Notes: generated from the sequence alone by a model not told the origin. A stretch of DNA of 62,544 nt from Nevskiaceae bacterium (GCA_018883185.1 VEQP01000016.1:1-62544), one strand, 5' to 3'. Shown: positions 17,827 through 26,489, numbered from the stretch's first letter. Numbers and translations are program-made.

Positions 17827-19092
17827 ATGACGAACCCTGGATTTCTCGGATGGCGGGTCGTTGCGGCATCCACCATCGGTCTTGGATGCGGACTCGGCAC
17901 GCTGGTGGCGGCGACCTTCGGGGTCTTTCTTGGTCCGTTGCAACAGCAGTTCGCCTGGTCACAGAGCTCTGTGCTGACGGCGTTGCTCGTCGTGACCATC
18001 ACCGCCTCGTTCCTCGCGCCCGTGGTGGGAGCGGTGGTCGATCGCTTCGGCGCGCGTCGCATCATCCTGGCCTCGTTTGTCGCCGAGATGCTGATCGTGG
18101 GTTCACTCGCTTTCCAAAGCGATAATCTGTGGACGTTTTATCTGCGTTTTTTCTTGCTCGCGGCATTCACCTTGGGCACGACGCACGTCGCATTCGCGCG
18201 GGTGCTTACCGTGTGGTTCGACCGTCGCCGCGGCCTCGCGCTCGGCATCGCGTTGTCGGGTATCGGCATCGGCGGGTTCATCTGGCCGCTGTACGCTCAG
18301 TTCATGATCGGCGAGTTTGGTTGGCGCAACGCTTATTTGCTTTTGGCGGTGGCCGTGGCTGTCTTTGCGTTGCCGGTGATTTTTTTCTGGCTTAAAGACA
18401 CGCCGCAGTCCGTAGGGCAGTGGCCCGACGGTGATTCGGCGCCTCACGACGGAGTGGCGCGCGGCGATGATCGCTCGGTGCCGTTGTCGAGTGCGCAGGG
18501 CATGACGCTCGGTGAAGCCAGCCGAACGGGGCAGTACTGGTTGATGATCGTCACGTTCTTTTTGATCGGCTTTGTCGTGCAGAGCATCATCCTGCATCTG
18601 GTGCCGTTGCTGACGGGGCGGGGCGTCTCGCCGATGCGCGCGGCTCTTGCCCAGTCGACCTTGTTTCTCGCCCTGACCACCGGCCGCTTGGTCACCGGCT
18701 GGTTGATGGACCGGTTTTTTGCCCCGCGCGTAGCGCTCGCGTTCCTCATCGCGCCGATTGTGGGCATCGTCATGCTGGCGCTCGGCGTCAGCGAATGGCT
18801 TGCGGTGATCTCGGCCTTGTTGGTGGGACTGGCGGTCGGGGCGGAAGTGGATGTGCTGGCCTATCTTACGGGGCGATATTTCGGGGCTCGGCACTTCGCG
18901 GCGGTGTACGGATCGTTCTACGGCATCTATTCGCTGAGCGGCGGCATCGGTCCGTTCGTCACTGCACTGGCCGTGGAGCGGTTCGGCGGTTACACGCCGG
19001 TGTTGCTCGCCCACTCGGCGGTGCTCGTCGTGTGCTGCGTGTTGTTGCTGCGCTTTGCGGCCTTTCCGAGCAAGTCACAAAGCGCCTCATGA
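17827..19092 (+). CDS. MFS transporter, OFA/monocarboxylate-like
   Basis: The 421-residue protein has twelve predicted helices. It opens GWRVVAASTIGLGCGLGT and carries VVGAVVDRFGARRIILASF in loop 2-3 and FARVLTVWFDRRRGLALGIALSGIGIGG, the pattern of the oxalate:formate-antiporter/MCT-like MFS group that moves organic anions. It lies 3 bp behind MT2, and its stop overlaps the next ATG by 4 bases. This MFS subfamily differs from the carriers that accompany MT1 (GPH) and MT3 (Spinster-like), so the methyltransferases, not the carriers, are the conserved element. Confidence 0.8.
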   Translation: MTNPGFLGWRVVAASTIGLGCGLGTLVAATFGVFLGPLQQQFAWSQSSVLTALLVVTITASFLAPVVGAVVDRFGARRIILASFVAEMLIVGSLAFQSDNLWTFYLRFFLLAAFTLGTTHVAFARVLTVWFDRRRGLALGIALSGIGIGGFIWPLYAQFMIGEFGWRNAYLLLAVAVAVFALPVIFFWLKDTPQSVGQWPDGDSAPHDGVARGDDRSVPLSSAQGMTLGEASRTGQYWLMIVTFFLIGFVVQSIILHLVPLLTGRGVSPMRAALAQSTLFLALTTGRLVTGWLMDRFFAPRVALAFLIAPIVGIVMLALGVSEWLAVISALLVGLAVGAEVDVLAYLTGRYFGARHFAAVYGSFYGIYSLSGGIGPFVTALAVERFGGYTPVLLAHSAVLVVCCVLLLRFAAFPSKSQSAS

Positions 19093-19838
19093 ACGTTTTA
19101 TTGTTGAAAGTACTGCTCGTTCCCTCGCTCATTGCGCTCGTCACTTTAGCGGGGCGTCGTTGGGGGCAGCGCTTGGCCGGTTGGCTTGGCGGATTCCCGA
19201 TCGTCGCGGGGCCGGTGCTGCTTGTGCTCGCCATCGAGAATGGCAACGGGTTCGCCGCTGAAGCGGCGTTTGCTGCGCTCGTGGGTCTGGCTCCGGCGAT
19301 GTTGTTTTATTTGGCTTATACCCATTTCGCGACGCGGGTTCGTTGGTTTGTCGCAGCTCCGGCGGCTCTACTGTGTTGGGTTGCGGCGATCGGAGCGTTG
19401 CATCTATTTCAGCCCTCGTTGTGGTTGGGTATCGCGCTGGGTGCCAGCGCTTTGTGGCTCGTGCCACGACTGATGCCCGCTGCGATGGTCGGTGAATCGC
19501 CTAAACCGCATCCACTGGAACTGGCCTCGCGCATGGTGGTGGGCGCGGCGGTCACCGTGTTCAGCAGCGAGCTCGGGCGGCGTGGCGGCGCGCAGCTGAG
19601 CGGGTACGCGGCGCTCTTCCCATCGATCGGGCTCGTCGTGGCGAGTTTCAATCACGCGCAGGGCGGAGCCGCCGCGGCGACGTTGTTTCTGCGCGGTATG
19701 ACCCGCGGCATGTGGTCGGTGGCGAGTTTTTGCCTGACATTGATGTTTGTGCTGCCGCGCGCATCCTTGGGCATGGCGTTTCTCGCCGCCACGCTGGTGG
19801 CTATGCTCACTCATTGGCTGTCGAGGCCGCTGCCATGA
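19089..19838 (+). CDS. Unrecognised integral membrane protein
   Basis: I chose ATG at 19089, which overlaps the upstream MFS stop by 4 bases; a longer frame upstream runs inside the MFS gene. The 249-residue product is almost entirely hydrophobic, with about seven or eight helices. The N-terminal GRRWGQRLAGWLGGFPIVAG followed by ENGNGFAAEAAF resembles a widespread family of uncharacterised inner-membrane proteins whose function I do not know. The second half (SELGRRGGAQLSGYAALFPS) may repeat the theme of the first (the GGFPIVAGP and GYAALFPSIG segments), suggesting internal duplication. Its stop overlaps the SDR start. Confidence 0.7.
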   Translation: MNVLLLKVLLVPSLIALVTLAGRRWGQRLAGWLGGFPIVAGPVLLVLAIENGNGFAAEAAFAALVGLAPAMLFYLAYTHFATRVRWFVAAPAALLCWVAAIGALHLFQPSLWLGIALGASALWLVPRLMPAAMVGESPKPHPLELASRMVVGAAVTVFSSELGRRGGAQLSGYAALFPSIGLVVASFNHAQGGAAAATLFLRGMTRGMWSVASFCLTLMFVLPRASLGMAFLAATLVAMLTHWLSRPLP

Positions 19839-20824
19839 ATTTGCAAATGTTGGGTCGGGTACTCGCGTTCTACGGTCGATTCCTATTCAGTTTTACCGAG
19901 CCTGGGTTTCGGTTTCGACGGTTTTTTTGGCGGACTGCGACGCGTGATTTTCGCGGTCAAGTGTGGCTGGTGAGCGGTGCCTCAGGTGGTCTTGGTGCAT
20001 ACATCGCGGGTGAGGCGGTCAAGGCGGGTGCAACGGTTATCGCTGCGGCGCGCGATGCCGGGAAGCTTGCCGCACTACGCGAGAGCCTCGCGCCCGAGCT
20101 GCGTCCGCGACTTGAGCCGTGGGTCTGTGATTTCGCGCTGCAAAGCAAGGTCACCACGCTACTGCAGCAGTTGCACTCTGGCGGGCGCCGCATCGATGTG
20201 CTCGTCAATAACGTAGGCGTGCTATGTGACGCGCACGAGCTGACTGCGGAGGGTCGCGAACGCTCATTTGCCATTAATCTTCTGTCGCATTTCCAGCTCA
20301 CCGAGGGGCTGCTCGCGAACGGTCTGCTGGGTGAGGGGGCGGCGGTCATCAACATGAGTTCGGGCGGTGGCTACAATTTTCCTTTGCTACCCGAGCTGCT
20401 CAATGTGACGGAGGCGTCGCGCTATAACGGAACCGCGGCCTATGCCTGCCACAAACGCGCGCAAATGGTGCTCAACGCGCACTGGCGGGGCGTGTACGGA
20501 AATCAGAACATTGCGTTCTACGTCATGCACCCGGGCTGGGTCGATACCGAAGGCGTGCAGCGTTCGCTACCGCGATTTCGCCGTGCGTTGAAGTCCATAC
20601 TGCGTGATGCCGCCTCCGGTGCCGACACGGCGCTTTGGTTGGCAGCAGAGCGTCCGACGCAAGCCGATGTGGCGGGAGTATGGTTTGATCGGGCGCTGCG
20701 GCCAGCCCATGTTTTTGCTTACACCCGGGAGGGTGACCGTGCCGTGCAGTCATTGATCGACAGGTTGCGGGGAGAGTTGAACGATGGCCAAAGTAAAACG
20801 CCTGCGGCGCCCACGAGTCAGTGA
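19835..20824 (+). CDS. Short-chain dehydrogenase/reductase (DHRS12-like)
   Basis: The ATG at 19835 gives a 4-base overlap with the membrane protein gene. The 329-residue protein has an N-terminal amphipathic lead (GRVLAFYGRFLFSFTEPGF), then an NAD(P)-binding Rossmann fold: SGASGGLGAYIA (TGxxxGxG equivalent), NNVGVL, catalytic Ser in INMSSGGGY, and YxxxK as YACHK. The lead sequence and the long NV(T)EASRYNGTAAYA loop are reminiscent of DHRS12/retinol-dehydrogenase-like SDRs that act on lipophilic alcohols or ketones. The next gene begins 41 bases before its end. The substrate is unknown. Confidence 0.82.
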   Translation: MNLQMLGRVLAFYGRFLFSFTEPGFRFRRFFWRTATRDFRGQVWLVSGASGGLGAYIAGEAVKAGATVIAAARDAGKLAALRESLAPELRPRLEPWVCDFALQSKVTTLLQQLHSGGRRIDVLVNNVGVLCDAHELTAEGRERSFAINLLSHFQLTEGLLANGLLGEGAAVINMSSGGGYNFPLLPELLNVTEASRYNGTAAYACHKRAQMVLNAHWRGVYGNQNIAFYVMHPGWVDTEGVQRSLPRFRRALKSILRDAASGADTALWLAAERPTQADVAGVWFDRALRPAHVFAYTREGDRAVQSLIDRLRGELNDGQSKTPAAPTSQ

Positions 20825-21269
20825 TCTGACCGGGCGCTGGGAGTATCTGCGCTGGGAGATTGTTTACCCCGACGGTACGACGACGCATCCGTTCGGCGCC
20901 GACGCCTGCGGCACTTTGTTGTACACCGCCGACGGCGGTATGAGCGCGAACATCATGGCGGGCGCTCGTCCTGCGCTTTCGAAGGCTAACCCCCGCGCAG
21001 CCAGCATGGCGGAGCGGGCACGCGCCTTCGATGGATATTTCGGCTACGCGGGCCGTTGGCGGCTCGAGGGCGAGCGGGTGGCGCACGAGGTGACCGTAGC
21101 CTCGAATCCCGCCCTTGTCGGTAGCGTGCAATGGCGTACCGCCACCTTTCGCGGGCGCAGCTTGACCTTGTCGGTGGAAGAGCCCGTGGCCGGTGGGTTG
21201 CGCGTCCATCGCTTGGTATGGCAACGACCACGTCGCGCTCGATCGGCCCAACGGAGCAAGGCGCCATGA
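20784..21269 (+). CDS. Lipocalin-like domain protein
   Basis: The 161-residue protein has no signal peptide. LTGRWEYLRWEIVYPDGT, FGADACGTLLYTADGGMSANIM and FDGYFGYAGRWRLEGERVAHEV match the bacterial lipocalin_5-like domain, a small ligand-binding beta-barrel often found next to SDRs and tailoring enzymes. It overlaps the SDR gene by 41 bases, and its stop shares an ATGA with the following serine hydrolase. A role as a ligand carrier or isomerase-like enzyme for the operon's lipophilic substrate is inferred from the fold only. Confidence 0.72.
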   Translation: MAKVKRLRRPRVSDLTGRWEYLRWEIVYPDGTTTHPFGADACGTLLYTADGGMSANIMAGARPALSKANPRAASMAERARAFDGYFGYAGRWRLEGERVAHEVTVASNPALVGSVQWRTATFRGRSLTLSVEEPVAGGLRVHRLVWQRPRRARSAQRSKAP

Positions 21270-22513
21270 CGCTGTCACGTCGCGAATGGCTCGGGGGATT
21301 GGCGGCGAGTGCCGCGGTGGCGCCTCAGGTTTTGGCACAGACAGGTGCTCCCGCGGTACAGCATTTGCGCGAGCTCGAGTACCGTTTCGCCGCGATGGTC
21401 AGTCGATCGCAGCGTGCCGGGGTCGTGTGGCGAGTGAGTCGCGAGGGCCAACTCGTGAGCGCAGGGTCCATCGGGCAACATGCCGACGATGCCGTGTTCC
21501 GTCTTTATTCGATGACGCGTGCCATCACATCGGTCGCGGGCCTGCGGCTCATCGAGGCCGGGAAGCTTTCTTTGGTGGATCCTCTCGAGCGCTACCTGCC
21601 CGAGTTCGCCTCGCCGCGCGTGTTGCGCGATCCGCGCAGCGGCAGTCTCGACACCACGCTCGCCAAGCGCTCAATCCGTATTCTCGATCTGTTCACCTAC
21701 ACGGCTGGCTTCGGCTATGCCCCCGACTATCCGCAGGCGCTCGGCTTGCAACGCGACGACGTCCTCGGTTTGCGCTTGACTACTGCCGAGGGTATCCGCC
21801 ATCTGGCCCGATTCCCGTTGCTGTTTGAGCCTGGGGCCCGCTGGCACTACGGATTTTCCAGTGACGTCCTCGGTCGCGTAATCGAGGTCATCACCGGTGA
21901 GTCGCTGGCGCAGGCTCTGCAGCGTCTTGTTTGCGAACCCCTAGACATGCGCGATACGGGTTTTCACGCTCCGCCGGGGCGGCTTGCCGTCGCCTATGCG
22001 CAACGAGAAGGGCGTCTCGTCGATGTCACCTCACAGTTGCCGAAGTCCTCCGACTACGAGCGTCCCGGTCGCCTTCACTCGGGCGGTGGCGGATTGCTCG
22101 CCACCGCTGACGACTATTGGAAGTTTTGCGAAATGCTGCGTCGGGGGGGCGAGGGTCCCAAAGGACGTGTGCTCAAGACCGCGACGGTCGAGGCCATGTT
22201 GAGCAACCGTATGTTCCCAGAGCAGGGTCCCTTGTTTTGGCACCAGAAGATTCGCTCGCCCGCCATGACCGGCGGTGGCTGGGGCCTCGGTATCGGCGTG
22301 CGTGTGGCGCCTGTCGACGATGGCGTGTTGCGTAGCCCCGCGGGTGAGGCCTTCTGGGGTGGACTCGCCGGAACCGGTTTTTTCATTCACCGAGCGAGCG
22401 GCATCAGTGCCGTAGTGATGACACAATACTTGGGTCCGGACGGTGACGATCCCGTCGTGATGATGCGCGACATCGTGTATCGCGCGCTTTTGCCCGCCGC
22501 AGCTTTGGCATGA
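21266..22513 (+). CDS. Tat-exported serine hydrolase (class C beta-lactamase fold) with altered SxxK
   Basis: I chose ATG at 21266 (4-base overlap) because it gives a clean Tat signal: LSRREWLGGLAASAAVAPQVLAQ. The 415-residue product has the beta-lactamase/penicillin-binding-protein-like fold of EstB-type esterases: FRLYSMTRAITSVAGLRLIE around the nucleophile Ser82, the WHYGFSSDVLGRVIE Tyr motif, and a C-terminal GGLAGTGFFIH loop. In the SxxK motif the lysine is Arg85 (CGT at 21518-21520). Since that Lys is the usual general base, activity may be altered. It is likely periplasmic, a de-esterifying or transacylating enzyme of the operon, or a pseudoenzyme. Confidence 0.8.
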   Translation: MTLSRREWLGGLAASAAVAPQVLAQTGAPAVQHLRELEYRFAAMVSRSQRAGVVWRVSREGQLVSAGSIGQHADDAVFRLYSMTRAITSVAGLRLIEAGKLSLVDPLERYLPEFASPRVLRDPRSGSLDTTLAKRSIRILDLFTYTAGFGYAPDYPQALGLQRDDVLGLRLTTAEGIRHLARFPLLFEPGARWHYGFSSDVLGRVIEVITGESLAQALQRLVCEPLDMRDTGFHAPPGRLAVAYAQREGRLVDVTSQLPKSSDYERPGRLHSGGGGLLATADDYWKFCEMLRRGGEGPKGRVLKTATVEAMLSNRMFPEQGPLFWHQKIRSPAMTGGGWGLGIGVRVAPVDDGVLRSPAGEAFWGGLAGTGFFIHRASGISAVVMTQYLGPDGDDPVVMMRDIVYRALLPAAALA

Positions 22514-22526
22514 CCGGAGGTCTGAC

Positions 22527-23129
22527 ATGAAAGAGCAGCAAGCCTATCCCGCCTACATCGGCGTATCGGACGTAACAACCGTATCCCACGAGCAGATGCG
22601 GGTCGAAGGATTTTTCGAAGGCCAGCCCTCGCTGATGTTCGATGAGCCCGAGGGTTTCGACATCGGGGATCCCCCCGACCTGCGTGGTCGTTCGCGGGGT
22701 TGGACGCCGGTGCATGCGCAGCTGGCGGCACTTGCGGGCTGCACCTCGATCACCATCGCCGTGGTTGCTCGCGACCAGAAGTTCAAGCATCAAGGGTTGG
22801 CCACCAAGCTGCGTTCCTTGATCGATATCCGCGGCTTTTTCTTCGATCTGCACCTACAACCGAAGTTCGAGCAGCTGAACTTCGACCTCACCCTCAACAC
22901 CCGCGAGCCGGTGCAGCGGATTCGCGAACTCGCCGCCGAGACCCACCGACGATGTCCGCAGCTCGGGCTGTTTCGACTGGCCGGCATTCCCATGGTGGTC
23001 ACCTGGTACCGGAAGGGCTCGAAGTCGGTGTTATTCGAGGAACGATTTTCGCTTCGTGCGGGTCGTACCCCTGAAGACCGACTGATTGCCCAGGCCGCCA
23101 AGGCCACGCGTAAATCGGTCAAGAAATAA
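22527..23129 (+). CDS. OsmC-like protein
   Basis: The 200-residue soluble protein begins 13 bp after the serine hydrolase stop, with a GGAGG ribosome-binding site. QLAALAGCTSITIAVVARDQ and HRRCPQLGLFRLAGIPMVVTW match the two conserved cysteine regions of the OsmC/Ohr superfamily (C72 and C143), which reduce organic or fatty-acid hydroperoxides. A roughly 60-residue N-terminal part carries the first strands (MRVEGFFEGQPSLMFDEPEG). Similarity is partial, so another cysteine-dependent role is possible. Its presence before a TolC-like protein and a copper oxidase suggests stress or oxidation chemistry. Confidence 0.6.
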   Translation: MKEQQAYPAYIGVSDVTTVSHEQMRVEGFFEGQPSLMFDEPEGFDIGDPPDLRGRSRGWTPVHAQLAALAGCTSITIAVVARDQKFKHQGLATKLRSLIDIRGFFFDLHLQPKFEQLNFDLTLNTREPVQRIRELAAETHRRCPQLGLFRLAGIPMVVTWYRKGSKSVLFEERFSLRAGRTPEDRLIAQAAKATRKSVKK

Positions 23130-23151
23130 ACTGCATAGGGAGTTCGATGTA

Positions 23152-24567
23152 ATGACGCCGGTCGTAAGACGGGTTAGGGGAGCTGTTGGGTTGGCGGTCG
23201 CCGCGGCCTGTGCGCTAGTGGCCGGTTGCGTCACCGTGGATCCTGCGCAGTCGGTGCGCCAGTTGGATCAGAAGGTGCCGGCTTTCGGCACCGAGTCACT
23301 GCAGTTCCTGCGCGAGGTGCAGAAGCCGGAGGAGCGTCGGGAAGCCGTGAAGGCCGTGTTGGCCAAGCCGCTCGGCCAAACTGAGGCTGTGCGTGTGGCG
23401 ATGCTCAATAGCGCCGCCATGCAGGTGCTCGTCGCGCAGAACGTCGCGGAGGCGACCGCTGCCGCGCAATCGGGCCGCATTGGCAATCCTTGGTTCAACT
23501 ACGAGCGCATGCGCTCGGAGGATCACCTCGAGATCTCGCGGATGCTCTCCTTCGGCGTGCTCGAGTTGCTGACCTTGCCGCAGCGGCAACGGCTCGCGGC
23601 CGAGTCGCGACGGGCGGCCGAATGGCAGTTGGCGGCCGCTGTGGTCGATGAAGTCACGCAGATTCGCCAGGCTTGGGTCAATGCTGTGGCGAGTGCTCAA
23701 AGCGCCGCCTATGCCGAACGAATCTTGCAAAGCGCCCAGGCGAGCGCTGAACTCGCGCGTCGCATGGAGGCGGCGGGCAACTTTAACCGCATCGCGCGGG
23801 CGCGCCAGCAGGCTTACGAGGCGGAGGCCGTGACTTCGCATGCACTCGCGAGGCAGGCTGCGAGCGTGGCCCGCGAGCAGCTCATTCGTAAGCTCGGGCT
23901 CGATGCCACACAAGCCGACACGCTGCAGTTACCGCAGCGACTGCCTGATTTGCCGGCGGCGCCGCTCGAGGCAGCCAAGGTGGGTGCGGTCGCCTCCGAT
24001 GCGCGGCTCGATGTGCAGCTGGCTGAAGCGCAGCTGCGTGCTGCGCTGCGTGCCGAGGGGCTGAATGGATGGACCAGTCGGACCGACATTGAACTCGGCC
24101 TGCGCCGCGAAGCGGATGGTGGCGCGCGCGGTTTCGAGGTCGATCTCCGTCTGCCGGTGTTCGACTGGGGCGGTTTGCAGCGACAGGGCGCGCGGGCGCG
24201 TTCGCTCGCGGCCGCACAGCAACTGGAGGCGACGCTGCGTGCGGCGGGCTCGCAAACTCGCGAGAGTTATGTGCGATACCTCACGGCCTACGAGCTGGCG
24301 CGGCACCATCGCGAGGAGTTGCTGCCGCTGCGAACGGTGATCTCCGAGGAGACGCTACTGCGTTACAACGGCATGTTTATTGGTGTATTCGAACTGCTGG
24401 CCGATGCCCGTGACCAGATCGACACCGTACGCGCGGTGATCAGCGCCGAGCAGCAGTTCTGGCTCGCCGAGGCGGCGCTGCAGTCGACCATCGTAGGTCG
24501 TCCGGCCGCGGGGGCGGCGGAGTCGATCATGCGCGCGCCGGCAGCGGCCGATGCGGCGGCACACTAA
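23152..24567 (+). CDS. TolC-like outer-membrane efflux lipoprotein
   Basis: Although the frame is open from 23086, ATG at 23152 gives a canonical lipoprotein signal (GLAVAAACALVAGC). The 471-residue product is rich in long amphipathic helices (QAAYEAE..., ARAQ..., EQLIRKLGLDA) in two similar halves, as in outer-membrane efflux proteins. QSGRIGNPWFNYERMRSEDHLEIS and EVDLRLPVFDWGGLQRQGARAR resemble the channel strand/helix junctions of the TolC/CusC family. No cognate RND or MFP is adjacent; the RND pump at 40-44 kb or an MFS partner could use it. It is 22 bp upstream of the copper oxidase, a pairing seen in copper-efflux loci. Confidence 0.78.
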   Translation: MTPVVRRVRGAVGLAVAAACALVAGCVTVDPAQSVRQLDQKVPAFGTESLQFLREVQKPEERREAVKAVLAKPLGQTEAVRVAMLNSAAMQVLVAQNVAEATAAAQSGRIGNPWFNYERMRSEDHLEISRMLSFGVLELLTLPQRQRLAAESRRAAEWQLAAAVVDEVTQIRQAWVNAVASAQSAAYAERILQSAQASAELARRMEAAGNFNRIARARQQAYEAEAVTSHALARQAASVAREQLIRKLGLDATQADTLQLPQRLPDLPAAPLEAAKVGAVASDARLDVQLAEAQLRAALRAEGLNGWTSRTDIELGLRREADGGARGFEVDLRLPVFDWGGLQRQGARARSLAAAQQLEATLRAAGSQTRESYVRYLTAYELARHHREELLPLRTVISEETLLRYNGMFIGVFELLADARDQIDTVRAVISAEQQFWLAEAALQSTIVGRPAAGAAESIMRAPAAADAAAH

Positions 24568-24589
24568 CTCGGAATCTAAGGTTGCTGAC

Positions 24590-25918
24590 ATGAAATCACG
24601 CAGACAGTTTTTTTCAATGGCGGGCATGGTCGGTGGGGCCGCAGTGGCCGGTAGCGTCAGTCGCGTTGCCATGGCGGCTTTGCCCGAGCCGGTGATCGAG
24701 CAGGGTGCACAAACCCGGCCGCCGCTGCAGCCTTCGAGTGGTCGGCCATATCGTCCGGTCACCACGCTCAATGGCTGGACGCTGCCCTTTCGTATGCGCG
24801 ACGGCGTCAAAGAATTTCATTTGGTGGCTGAGCCTGTCGTGCGCGAGTTTGCGCCGGGCTTCAAGGCCAATCTTTGGGGTTATAACGGCCAAAGCCCGGG
24901 GCCGACGATCGAGGTCGTCGAGGGCGACAAGCTGCGTATTTTCGTGACCAATCGTTTGCCGGAGGCGACGACCATTCATTGGCACGGGCAGCGTCTGCCG
25001 AATGGCATGGACGGTGTCACGGGGTTGACCCAACCGTCGATTCCGCCGGGCAAGACGTTCGTGTACGAATTCGTCGCACGACGACCCGGCACCTTCATGT
25101 ACCACCCGCACACCGATGAGATGGTGCAGATGGCGATGGGCATGATGGGGTTCTGGGTGACCCACCCGCGCGGGCCGAACCCGCTCATCGACGAGGCCGA
25201 CCGCGATTTCTGCTTTCTGCTTAACGCGTTCGACATCGATCCGGGTAGCGCCACACCGCGGATCATGACGATGCTCGATTTCAATATTTGGAGTTGGAAC
25301 AGTCGGGTGTTCCCGGGCATCGATCCGCTCGTCGTTCGTCTCGGTGATCGAGTGCGCTTGCGGGTGGGCAACCTCACGATGACGAATCACCCGATCCATC
25401 TGCACGGGCACGAATTTCAGGTGACCGGAACAGACGGCGGTCCGACGCCGCGCTCGACGCGTCGCTACGAGGTGACCGAAGACGTCGCCGTGGGCCAGAT
25501 GAAGCAACTCGATTTCATCGCCGACGAAGAGGGTGATTGGGCGGTGCACTGCCACAAGAGCCATCACACCATGAACGCGATGGGTCACGATGTGCCCACC
25601 ATGATCGGTGTTGAGCAAGCTGACCTCGCCCGCAAGATCAGCGATCTCGTGCCGGGTTACATGGAGATGGGCAGTCACGGCATGGATGAGATGTCGACGA
25701 TGCGCATGCCGCTGCCGGCGAACACGCTGCCGATGATGATGGGCGAGGGGCCCTTCGGGGCGCTCGGCATGGGCGGTATGTTCAGCGTGGTCAAGGTGCG
25801 CCGTAACCAAAAGCGCGGGGATTACACGGATCCAGGCTGGTTCAAGCATCCGCCGGGAACCGTCGCCTACGAATACCAGGGCGAGACGCCACCGCCCGTG
25901 CGCGGCGGAACGCGCTAA
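24590..25918 (+). CDS. Tat-exported multicopper oxidase, compact two-domain type
   Basis: ATG at 24590 gives a Tat leader (SRRQFFSMAGMVGGAAVAG...AMA). The 442-residue enzyme has the four copper-binding signatures: TTIHWHGQRLP, GTFMYHPHTDE, TNHPIHLHGHEFQ and AVHCHKSHHTMNAMGH. The last supplies the T1 His-Cys-His ligands. Only about 110 residues of linker separate the first and last cupredoxin domains, so the central domain of CopA/CueO-type enzymes appears to be missing. The C-terminal third is Met-rich (MEMGSHGMDEMSTMRM), typical of cuprous oxidases. Likely periplasmic oxidation of Cu(I) or a phenolic substrate. It is the last gene of the plus-strand run, before a convergent Lrp gene. Confidence 0.85.
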   Translation: MKSRRQFFSMAGMVGGAAVAGSVSRVAMAALPEPVIEQGAQTRPPLQPSSGRPYRPVTTLNGWTLPFRMRDGVKEFHLVAEPVVREFAPGFKANLWGYNGQSPGPTIEVVEGDKLRIFVTNRLPEATTIHWHGQRLPNGMDGVTGLTQPSIPPGKTFVYEFVARRPGTFMYHPHTDEMVQMAMGMMGFWVTHPRGPNPLIDEADRDFCFLLNAFDIDPGSATPRIMTMLDFNIWSWNSRVFPGIDPLVVRLGDRVRLRVGNLTMTNHPIHLHGHEFQVTGTDGGPTPRSTRRYEVTEDVAVGQMKQLDFIADEEGDWAVHCHKSHHTMNAMGHDVPTMIGVEQADLARKISDLVPGYMEMGSHGMDEMSTMRMPLPANTLPMMMGEGPFGALGMGGMFSVVKVRRNQKRGDYTDPGWFKHPPGTVAYEYQGETPPPVRGGTR

Positions 25919-25936
25919 CAGCGATAGCGGATCGCG

Positions 25937-26449
25937 CTAGCGGCGACGACGCGGTGAGCGCGGTCGTGGTGAGGCCCTTGGCGATCCGCCCTCGATCGGC
26001 AGCGCGGTTTCGTATTTGACCTGCTTGAGTGCGAAGCTCGAGCGGATGCTGGCGATGCCGGGAATGCGCGTCAGCTCATCAACGATGAAGCGTTGCAGGG
26101 CCTCGAGGTTGGCTACCACGACGCGCAGCAAGTAGTCCGCATCGCCCGTCATGAGGTAGCACTCCATTACCTGCGGAAACGCCGCGACAGTGGTCTCAAA
26201 GGCGTTGAGGGCGCGATCAACCTGGCGCTCGAGCGACACGTGAATGAACACGTTGACGCCCAAATCGAGTTGTCGTGGATCGAGCAAGGTGACGTGACGC
26301 TGAATCACGCCCGTCTCCTCGAGCGCTCGCACCCTCGCGAGACACGGTGATGGTGAGAGGTGTACGCGCCGGGCCAGCTCGACGTTGGTGAGTTTCGCGT
26401 CGCGCTGTAGTTCGGCAAGAATGCGGCGGTCTGTTGCGTCTAGAGGCAT
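25937..26449 (-). CDS. Lrp/AsnC-family transcriptional regulator
   Basis: The 170-residue protein opens with the Lrp winged-HTH ([41 protein letters not shown]) followed by the RAM effector domain ([39 protein letters not shown]). A basic tail ([13 protein letters not shown]) follows. It is divergent from aceE over 106 bp that hold an Lrp-like binding site (26475-26489), so autoregulation is likely. A similar site lies just upstream of the putA start, and Lrp-type proteins commonly control putA in proteobacteria. The effector is probably an amino acid. Confidence 0.9.
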   Translation of the reverse strand: MPLDATDRRILAELQRDAKLTNVELARRVHLSPSPCLARVRALEETGVIQRHVTLLDPRQLDLGVNVFIHVSLERQVDRALNAFETTVAAFPQVMECYLMTGDADYLLRVVVANLEALQRFIVDELTRIPGIASIRSSFALKQVKYETALPIEGGSPRASPRPRSPRRRR

Positions 26450-26474
26450 GAATCACTGCGAATAGATTATGCAG

Positions 26475-26489
26475 AAGCATATTATGCCT
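26475..26489. promoter_or_regulatory. Lrp-like binding site between lrp-type gene and aceE
   Basis: AAGCATATTATGCCT matches 12 of the 15 positions of the E. coli Lrp consensus YAGHAWATTWTDCTR. It overlaps a perfect inverted repeat TATGC-AGAA-GCATA (26468-26481), and the surrounding 40 bp are AT-rich in an otherwise GC-rich region. It lies 26-40 bp upstream of the regulator's start and about 65-80 bp upstream of aceE. Confidence 0.5.

Noticed and set aside
24614-25849. 411-aa minus-strand frame antisense to the multicopper oxidase
   Set aside because: His/Arg-rich shadow produced by the codon bias of the real gene; no recognisable domain.
25919-25936. Short hairpin GCGAT-agcgg-ATCGC between the copper oxidase and Lrp-type gene as terminator
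   Set aside because: Only a 5-bp stem with no T-run; likely chance.
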